From Paguma larvata (Eukaryota > Chordata > Mammalia > Carnivora > Viverridae), in NCBI GenBank assembly GCA_030068075.1, contig CM057825.1, positions 126,440,739 to 126,504,738 of the forward strand: 64,000 nucleotides of DNA, written 5' to 3'. Below are positions 13,901-24,398 of this stretch, piece by piece. The notes beneath the pieces were generated by a model that was given only the letters and a program-made list of their open reading frames with translations, made no database searches and was not told the DNA's origin. Numbering within the stretch: position 1 is the first letter of the stretch; the number at the start of each line of letters is the position of its first letter. The position numbers and the translations under genes are program-made.

Positions 13901-16900
13901 TAAATAACCTTTGAGGCGCCTTGGTGGCTCAGTCGGCTAAATGGCCAACTCTTGGTTTTGGCTCAGGTCATGATCTCACAGTGCTGCCAGCGCAGAGCCT
14001 GCTTGGGATTCTCTCTCTCTCCTTCTCTTTCTGCCTTACCCCTACTCACACTGTCGTGGTCTCTCTCAAAAATAAAATTAAACAATCTTCTTTTAAAAAA
14101 GGGGCAAAAGCAGACATTCTTCTTTTGTTCCTTACGGGAAGGGAGAGCCTGCTGTCCTTCTCCACCAAGCGGGGAGTGTTCACAGGCGCCCTTTTCCTGG
14201 CTGAAACAGTCCCCTTCTGTTTTCGTCATGAAAAGGTTTTGGTGTCTGTCAAATGTTTTCCTGCATCTACTGAGACGATCGTGTGGTCGCATCATCTACT
14301 CTACTGACACGGCGGTTACAGATGTGAACCGCTATTAAATGAACCATGCGTTCCTAAGACAAATTTCACTTGGTCATAGCGCATAACTCTTTTTATGCTG
14401 CTAAACAGTTTTCTAGTGTGTTGTTGAGCATTTTTTTTTACCTGTATTAGTAAGAGATGCAATGTTTACAACATTCCGCTTGAAAGAGACTATCACAAGC
14501 ATTAGCAAAACTTATTAACTCCTTATTTAACAGAATACTTTTTTTGAGAGAGAGAAAGAGAGAGAGAGAGCGCGCGCATGAGTGCATGTACGCATATGTG
14601 CAAGTGAGGAGGGGAGGGAGAAAGAAAATCTCGAGCAGGCTCCACGCCAGGGATCAATCTCATGATCTCAAGATCATGACCTAAGCCAAAATCAAGAGTA
14701 AGACATTTAACCAACAGAGCCACCCAGGCAACCCTTATAATAACCTTATTTAGAAAAAAAATAAGCTATGCTTAGAAGGAAACCACTACTCATTACTGAA
14801 AAACAAACACCATCTAAATATTACAAAATGACTTAAGAAGAATTCATCCATAGAAGGTTCTGCCTTCAAGTTCAAATGAAGCATGTTTACAATTGGTAAT
14901 ACATAAACTATTACCTTCTAGTAATCTTTATCTGTATAATCATTAAGCCTATTCGGGTATTTCTGAAATGGACTCTGCCCTTGACTTGTATAAGGAAAAA
15001 GGCACTGGAGAGCCAGTGAATCTGAGCTACATTCTTAGTCTTGCGTTTCAACTATGAGACAATTGCTAAGGAAAACACATAACATCACCTAAAAGTAACT
15101 CACAACTTTTCCATTACTTCCCCCATGAGATTTCTTACCAATGTTCTCTCTGATTTTCGAACAAATGGAAATTTTTCCACCAGTATTGGCATAAGAAACC
15201 ATGGTGTCCTAATTAAAAAATAAAAAAACAAAAGGAAATCAACCAATCCATGTTAACTGGACCAAATATGGATGCAAAAGGCGAATGGTGATCAACTCCC
15301 TCAACGACTACAACGCACAGGCAGAGCTCCAGAGAAAACCTACGTTAACTTAGGGGAAAATAATCTTCTATTAACTTTGGTATCAATAGTAAGTTAGAGG
15401 GGGATTCTTACATGTACAAAAGCAAAAGAGTTTCCATTTAAAACTTAAAATGTTTCCCACTACGTGTACATGTATTACTTTAAAAACAAGAAAAAATTAC
15501 CAACTTGAGTAATTTTTAAGTTAGCAATTAATGAACTTACAGAGTCCATTCCCCCTAAAAGAAACCTAAGCTTCTCTTAGAACTTTAATTTTTAAAAAAT
15601 TAACATGTAATCAACGACATCAGAACTGCAGTTTTTATTGTTATGTCAGGACGCAGGCACACGGGGGCCGCGTGCTGAAACTTCCTGGACAGAGTATCTG
15701 CTGAAGATAAAGCCAGAATTCCAACCACCACTATACGAACTTTGGAGGAGACTATGCATTCAAGTTTTAAATAATTTAAATAAAATTAAGTTATTAGTTC
15801 CTACATTAATTCTTAAAGAATTTAAATAATTAAAGACAACGAAGAGAGAACTATAATGCCATTTTTTTTTTGCAGAATGTGATGTTGACAAAGGCTCCAG
15901 AAACACGTGGCATGCAGCCAGAGTTCTGATGCAATGAATGCGGTACATTTCCTACTAACTGATTATCATTTTCTTGGGACTGAAAAAAACCACGATTCCA
16001 AAAAAAAAGTAACAACAGGATACTCACGATGGGACATATCTTGCTATTATTTGCAAAGCTCTGTGACAGGTGTCAAAAGTGGCAGGAAGATCTACAAGGA
16101 GTAAGTGAGAGTGTGAGCATAAAAGTAAAATTGAAAACTGAGAAGTTATCTATTTTCAGCTAAAAACACCCGCTAACCAAAACAGAATCACTTATTAGCG
16201 AAATGTTAATTTGAAGATTTTTCTCCAACACCAACTATCAACGGAGACTAACTGGATTAAATAAGCAAAGCGCTGAGGGCGGCTGAGGTCAGGTTCACGC
16301 TGAAGGTAACAGGAAGGTTCCATCAGGTGCCGTGCGCCGCACCCCGCCTGTTAGAACAGCTCCCGGCGGCGGGCGGCGCCCAGAGTTTCACCACGGAGCA
16401 CACCGGCTCCACCTACACAAAGGCCAGGCTCCCCTCGCTTTGATCCTCTTTCTACTCACTATCATCTTCGTCGTCAGAATCCGAAACATCCACGTCGCCT
16501 TCCTTAATGACGACTCGGGCTTTGTGAGGGGAAAACAAGATCCGTTAGTCTTTTTGTCATTCACCTAAACAATCAAAAGCTACACAAAAAAGTGATTTTT
16601 CCACTGTCCACACTTAGTACAATAATTAAATTTACAGCCGAAAAAAAAAGTCAAGGAACTTTACAGTTAAAGCTAAAAATTTCTGAGTTCTAAGACTTCA
16701 TCAAAATTTCGTTAATGCGAATTACAACCCATTAAAAAAAAAAAACACAGCAACATATCCAGATGCTTCTAGAGACATCATTATAGAGACCAGACATGTA
16801 CCAAAAGTGCTGCCAACACGCAGCTCAGAATTTCCCATGTTGGCACAATCCCCACAGTGTTCTGAGAAGGTAGTATGTTAATAACGAGCTACTTAGGAAA

Positions 16901-19900
16901 GATCAAAGAGGGCAAAGAACCACTTACGAGGTACAAAGTGAGAAGCAATCATGCTGAGGCAGGGTCTGAGAAAGACGGTCTGCGCGGACACAAGATTGCC
17001 AAGGAAAGCCAGATACTCCTCCACCACCGTCTGACTCCTGTTTAACCACTGCAACCTCTACCGGCGGGAGGAAGAGAAAGATAAAAAAAACGTTTTACTG
17101 ATACAACATACTTTGTTTCCAAAGTACGAATCACAGACTAGTCAGTGAAATAAACAGTAAACTTACCAATAAAATATTGATAAGCTGCTCAAAGTCTTTG
17201 GTCAAGTACATGATGGAAGAGCGGAATTCTAACAGCCAGTTAATGATCTGGTCGTCCTTCAGGTAAACAAAGGAAAGTGCTCTCAAAATCACAAATCCTC
17301 TACAACAGTGGAAGAGATAATACCGAGCTTGCACCGAACATCGACCAATAGTATTTAAATTAGGAGAAAAAGGGGCGCCTGGGGGGCTCAGTCGGTTAAG
17401 CATCCAACTTCAGCTCAGGTCACGATCTCGCAGTTTGTGAGTTCGAGCCGCACACTGGGCTCTGTGCTGACAGCTCAGAATCTGAAGCAGGCTCCCTCTC
17501 TCTCTGCCCCTCCCATGCTCATGCTCTGTCTCTGTCTCTCAATAAAAAATGAAAACATTAAAAAATTAAAAATAAATAAATAAATTGGAAAAAAGTCACA
17601 AACTTGCACTGAAGCCAAAACTGGAATGAAAATTCAAAACAGAAGGACATTACACTTTCCAGTTTTAAAAAAAGTAATGCAGGGGCCTGAGTGGCTCAAT
17701 CACGTAAGTTTCTGGCTCTTGATTCCGGCTCAGGTCACGATCTCACCATTTGTGGGATTGAGCCCCTGTCAGGCTTTGTGCTGACGGCACAGAGCCTGCT
17801 TGGGATTCTCTCTCTCTTTCTCTTATCCCTCCCCTGCTTGTGCACATGCTCCCTCTATCAAAATAAATAAATAAACTTTGAAATTACTGTTCATAATAAC
17901 ATTTAATGACATGGGAAAAACTTCTAAATAAAAAGAAAACAAGCCATGTATAAAATATGCTATCAGTTAGATAAATATAAAATATCAACTATAGGGACAC
18001 CTAGCTGGCTCAGCTGGTAGAGCAGGTAACTCTTGATCTCAAGGATACGAGTTCAAGCCCCATGTTGCACATAAAGCCTACTTAAAATAACACGTAAAAA
18101 TAAAAAGCTTTGGGGGACGTGGATGGTTCAGTTGGTTAAGCATCTGACTTTGGCTCAGGTCATGATCTCATGGTTCATGAGTTCGAGTCCCATGGGTGGG
18201 CTCAAGCCCCACTTTGGGTAAGCCCCTCTTCTCTCTCTCCCACTCTGCCCCTCGTGAGATTCTCTCTCTCTGCCCCTTGCTCACTTGCACCCTGTTCACT
18301 CTCTCTAAAAGAGTAAAAATTAAAAGTAAATTAAAAAAATTAAAAATATAAAATATATCATTAGTATTAACACATATATACAACATACACAAAAAACTAA
18401 AACCTCCAATTTTCAAAGAAATGGTTGATGCTTAGACTAGTATGAGAGGGCTGCCTGGGTGGTTCAGTTGGTTAAGCATCTGATTTCAGCCCAGGCCATG
18501 ATCTCACAGTTGGTGGGTTCAAACCCCACACTGGGCTCTGTGCTGACAGCTCTGAGCCTAGAGCCAGGAACCTGCTTCGGATTCTGTGTCTTCCTCTCTC
18601 TCTGCCCTCCCTTGTTTGTGCTCTGTGTCTCACTCAAAAATAAACATAAAAAAATAAATAAAAAAAGACTCAGCACAAGAAAGGGACATATAAATAAATA
18701 AAAGCAATGTGTTGTAACTGTAACGGTATAGACTATTAACAGACCGTATTGTACTTCTCAGCTAGAGAGCGAGCGGGGGAGGGGCAGAGAGAGAGGGAGA
18801 CACAGAATCCGAAGCAGGCTCCAGGCTCTGAGCTGTCAGCACAGAGCCCAATGTGGGGCTTGAACCCACAGACCACAAGATCGTGACCTGAGCTGAAGTC
18901 AAACAGCCAACTGACCGAGCCGCCCAGGCGCCCCGCTCATAGTCATAGAGTGTTACAGGTACGGTACTGCACCTCCTCTGATGCGCCACAGCAGACAGGG
19001 TTGTACCGACAGAGACTACTGATCGGAGTATCACTTGGTAAGAAGACGCCGGGTGCCAGGCACGGTGCTCAACGCCCTCCCCGCGCATCCTTCACTAACC
19101 CTGACAGTGCTGAAAATGGACTCCCGTTATTCCCAGTTTACAGCTGAGGAAACTGAGACTAAGGGGAACGAATAAGCAAGCTGCCCATCTGAGAAGTTAA
19201 TAAAGAACCAGGTTCGAAGCTGTCGGTCTGGGTCAAAGCCTATGCTCCGTCCTCTCCCACAATCCCTTGCTCCACGCAGAAGGACCGCACCCCCGTCCCC
19301 ACCTTCATCCAGCCACTGCCTGCCTTCCACATGCTATGTGTGACGAACTCCACTGAGGCCAGCTCCTGGGGAAACCCCAAGTGAGCCAGGCAGCAAAATA
19401 AAGGAAATCACAGCTCACTTGCACGCTGGTAACTTCATATGTCCACAACCGCTAAGGGTAAGTTAATGGTGGCTCAGCAAGGCCTGAGCCAGTGGAGACA
19501 AGCTAAGTTATAGGCAAATAAAAGTACGTTAATTCTATTCTATCCCTTTTTGGCTAAAAAAAAGTGCAACAATATTATAAAGATAACATTTAAACTGCTC
19601 CATCTTTTAAAGTAAACTATTCGCAGTCTTTGGTGCTTTAGTACTGAACCATTAGTAGAACGAAATTACTTGCAACACTCTCTGAACTAACACAGACACA
19701 ACTGATGCGTTTCCTGGTAGGTCAAGACACCGAGGAGAAGCGCTGGTAGAAAGGTACAGAGGGACACGAAGCAAAGGGTCCTCTGAACGTCCCGCAGAAC
19801 ACAAGGCTCAGGGAGAGCTGGGCCGAGAGGGCCGCTTCTGCCGCCTGTAGACGGGGTGAGTATTCCCAGGTGGCTGCAGTCCGCATGGAGGGAGAAGCAC

Positions 19901-22900
19901 GTACTCAGAAAACCAAAAGCAGTACGGTTACGGCTGGAGCCTACGGCAAGCAAGCCAACGGCTGAATGTGGGAATCGAGGAGGGGCCAGATAGGTGACCG
20001 AAGTCCTTGTAAGCCAGATCTGTAATTAGGAGGATCTGCTGGCAGGGTGGGAAATGGGGAAATGTGCTTAGAGGGAGCCAAGGAAAGTTCCATTAAAGAG
20101 GACACTTCAGCTAGATCTCAAAGAGCAGGAGTGAGTAGATAAAGTAACAGTAACACTGGACCCTAATATAGTAATTACCACGCCAGGTACTGCTCTAACA
20201 TTTTAACGTGTATTAAGTCGTTTAATCCTTACAGCCATTCCACGAGTAGGTACCAGCGCTGTTTCCCATCGTATAGATGGGAGCACTGCGGCACGGAAGT
20301 GCAGTAAATCTGCCCTCAGTCACAAAGCCAGTAAGGGAGGAGAGCCGTGTAGCCAGAGTCCATGGTCAAAAAGATAGCACATAAAGTGGATACAGAGGAC
20401 CTCTGCGGCCGGGAAGAAAAGGCGCATGCAAAGAGATAAAGATGAAAAGAAGAAATGCCCCACGTTGGCTGCAGAGATTACTTTTAAAAAAAAAAAAAAA
20501 GATGAAAAGTGGCAAATTCATGGAACAAAGTCTCTAGTGAGATTGAACGCAGAAACAATGTTGCAGACCATGCTAAGAAGCTGGCTCTTTCTCCAAAAGA
20601 GTAAAGTTTTCTGGCAGGACAGTGCCCTGTTTTAGCGACGAAGTACGCTGCACTGTGGAGGGTAAAAGTGGGGGGCGGGGGGGCGTAACGTGAGACAGAG
20701 GAGAAGTGGAACATAGGTAACCTAAGAAATCACGGGAAGACTCCGGACAAAAGAGCACCAACAATGCAAGAAGGCTTTAAGGGTGTTTTTTTCCTCCAAA
20801 GGCCCCAGTAAATCAATGGATACAGGGGTGAGAAAGCCCCCAAGGTTCCTAGCTCGAGAATTGGGTACGCAATAAATCAGTTCAGCACAAAAAGAAGGCT
20901 GCCGAGGAGTGGGTGTGGCAGAGAGAAGATGCCGAGTTTGGGGCGCCAGTGTGACTTATGGGCTGGCAGGTAAGAAACCAGTCTGGGGCCCACAAGAGGC
21001 ATCCGAGCTCTAGACACACGCCTGGGGGTTACCAGGACACAGGCAAATTCCAAAGCCTAGAGGGTGTAAGGAGATCACACAGGAACAATCTTCAGAGTGA
21101 GGAAAGGGTCCAGTTTGGAAACCTAATCAACACCAAATTTAAGAACCTGCCACAAGAATGATTAGACGGAAGGGATAGGAAGCCAGGAAGCTCCTGGAAA
21201 CCACAGGAAATGCTGTAAGGAGTGGGCAGCGAGGGGCGCCTGGGTGGCTCAGTCGGCTGGGCGTCCGACTCTTGATTTCCGCTCAGATCATGAACCTGTG
21301 GTTTCTAAGTTCCAGCCCCACATCGGGCTCCAAGCTGACGGATCAGAGCCTGCCTGGGATTCTCTCTCCCCCCACTCCCTCTCTCCCTGCTCCTCCCTCA
21401 CTTTTTCTCTTTCAAAATAAATAAAAACTAAAAACAAAAAAGTGGGCAGCCAACAGTGTCAATTGCTATAAGGAATTAGTATGAGGCTTGAAAAAACGCC
21501 CACTAAAAGGAGCACATAAGAAACCACTAGTAACCTGCCCTCGTAACCCCAGCAGCGGACCTCACAGGGGATCTAAACACGCACGGGCGATGAGCGAGTG
21601 CGCACTGTCAGCAGGAACCACAGCAAACGGCTACAAAGCCCGTGGTGTCAGGGCTGTTCCAAGTGCTTCTTATGTAGTAACTCACTGGATCCTCTCAAAC
21701 CTCTACATCTAAAATACCGCTATTATTTTTCTGACTTTCTAAAGAAGAAAACAGAGGCAGAGAGGTTAAACAAGTTGCCCAAGACCACACGCTGGGAAAC
21801 AACAGAGTAAGGATTTTATCCCAGGCAATCTGACTACCGCGGCCACTCTTTCCAAAACTGGGCAGTAAGGGAAGAAAAGGGAAATAAAATTTACTGAGTT
21901 GTGACTACATGACAAGCACGTATTGAGAAAGGTATGCCTCCTGAAACATTTCCTAAAGTGCCAAAGAGTAGTAGCTTCAAAGACAAGTCATCTTCTGTTT
22001 TTGTTTTAGCATCGGAGAGACGTGAGAGTTGCACGCAGCACAGAGAAAAGAGGTTCTAGGAAAGCTGGGGCGCCTGGGTGGCTCAGTCGGTTAAGTGTCC
22101 GACTTCGGATTATGTCATGATCTTGCAGCTCGTGAGTTCGAGCCCCACACTGGGCTCTGTGCTGAAAACTCAGAGCCTGAAGCCCGCTTCAGATTCTGTG
22201 CCTCTTTCTCCCTCTGCTCCTCCCACACTCGCTCTCTCTTTCTCTCTCTCTCTCAAAACTAAAAGAACATTTAAAAAAATAAGACAGGAAAGATAAAGCA
22301 GGGATTCTCAACCTGAGGACTACTGTCGTTGAGGACAATTCCTTGTTGTGGAGGGCCGCTCTGCGCATTCATGGCATCGCTGTCATCCGCTCACCAGACG
22401 CCAGTAGTATCTGGCTTCCCTCCCCCGAGATGTGACAACCAGACACGTCTCCAGACGGGCACCAAATGTGCCCTGGGGGCAAAAGTGCTCTCGGCTGAGA
22501 ACCACTGCATTGAAGTGAGGGATCCCACAGAGCCAGTGCTAGACGATGGAGGAGGCCCGGACGCGCACACTCAACCCGCACCAAGTGGCCGGGACTCTGC
22601 GAACGATCAATTACCTTTATGTCTGGATCTGACAGCTGGTTCTTCAACAACTCGAAGTCATGTGTCTCACCCTAAACAAGGACAGGAAAAAAAAAAAAAA
22701 AGTTTGCTTGCTTCAGTTTCCTAGTAAAGATCAGCGGCAGGACTTCTAACTGTTCCATAAAAGGAACAGCCTAACTTTCACACATCGAATGTGGATTATA
22801 AAATCCTAACTACGAGCACTTAAAAACTCACGTTAGTGGAGCTAGGCAGCTTGAGAACATGACCCCTGAAAGGCTGTTCGCATTGGGGTCTGCTTGTGTA

Positions 22901-24356
22901 CGGACGTGTGAATACCACATGTGATACGAGATGCCATCCGTTCACACGTGTGCACCGAGATGCTTACAGAGATGAAAACTAACATTCCTGTCTTCCCTCC
23001 GTCGCTGAGATGTAACAGAATCGCTTCTATTTTAGTGCATGTGCTGCCGAAGCAAGCACTGGAATCACTTCTCAATGCCCATAAACCCAAACCAAAAACA
23101 AACAAACCCCTACTGCCAGAGCTGGTGTGCTGTCCCAAAGCAACACTCAGGTAATTCTTTCAGAAATAAAACACTCTTGTAAACCAATTTGAAAATAATT
23201 AAAAAAAAAAAGAAAGAAAAGAAATAAAACACTCTGCAGCGCCTGGGTGGCTCAGTTGGCGCTGAAGTTGGTGACTTCGGCTCAGGTCATGATCTCACGG
23301 TGAGTTCGAGCCCCTCGTCGGGCTCCTGTGCTGACGGCTGAGAGCATGGAGCCTGCTTCAGATTCTGGGTCTCCCTCTCTCTCTGCCCTTCCCTTGCTCA
23401 TACTCTGTCTCTATGTCTCTCAAAAATAAAATAAAAACGCTAAAAAAAAAAAAAAAAGAAATAAAACACTCTGATCTCACGATTTTTATTCCAACGCTTG
23501 CTAGAGGTTTTTTTTTTTAAAGATGCTATGTATATAAAACATTTGAAGATACAAACCTCAGCAAAGAAGTTATTACTCAAATTGTGAGCTGAAAGCATCA
23601 TGCTGTCATTAAATATTTGACTTCAAGATTGGTATCTAAATCTCATCTCATTGCGTCTACTGGGCTTTCGTATAATGGCTACAACTGTACTCGCGCAAAG
23701 CCGAACCTCCCTACGTCAATTACATTGCAATTACACCAGGGGGGCAAAAAGACACAGAACCTCGCTCCGTGTCCTCTTACCTTTTTGTACTTCAACAAGA
23801 CTTCTGTCACCGTCCCACCGAACCGGACGGTTTTTCTTGGAGGAGAATTGAAGAAATCATTCTCTAACGTGAGCATATCTGAAAGCCTGTAGAACCAAGA
23901 GAATCATACTATTAAGTGTAGGACAGAGAACGAGAAAAACCAGAAGAGCCAACATTTACTGAGCCAGCATCATTCACCGGGACTCTCACTAACGCCTCCT
24001 GACTGGCCTCCTTGCTTCCAGTCTAACCTCCCATGTTCTTCATTCAGTGATCTAATGATCTTCCCCAAAATTACCTCCTGCTCCCCTACCCTCCCTGTTA
24101 AACTCTCCAAAGGTCTCCCGCCTCACTTAAAATACACATCCAAGCTCTCGGCCTCGGTCTTCAAGCTCCTACGTTACTCTGGCCTCCTCTCCAACCACGT
24201 AACACACTGCAACCGTAGCGTCCTTTCTAGTCTTCAAACCTGCCAAGCTGACTCCCATTTCTGCTGCCGCTCGCTCGTCCTCCAGATCAGGACTCAGCTG
24301 GATTCTCGCCTTCATTCGAACTGAAGCTCAGATGTCAGAGGGACCGTTAAAGTACC

Positions 24357-24398
<42 letters not shown>

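Larger units (their letters stand above)
11820..14530 (-). mobile_element. Old L1 LINE, 3' part, antisense, interrupted by SINEs
   Basis: Conserved L1 landmarks follow each other in antisense order. Examples are GGAACACCACATTGG (corresponding to the 3' UTR), GTGGACACGTTCTCC, CTTTCTGAGCAACTGCCAAG, CATCCTAGTGGGTATGAAA, GCCATCTGTCTGTGAATTC and GGCCATTTGTGGAAAAGATT. Five SINEs interrupt or border it. Confidence 0.8.

Noticed and set aside
17995..18110. tRNA-like sequences with A and B boxes at many sites
   Set aside because: They are SINE heads derived from tRNA-Lys; they lack a proper acceptor stem and are followed by SINE bodies.
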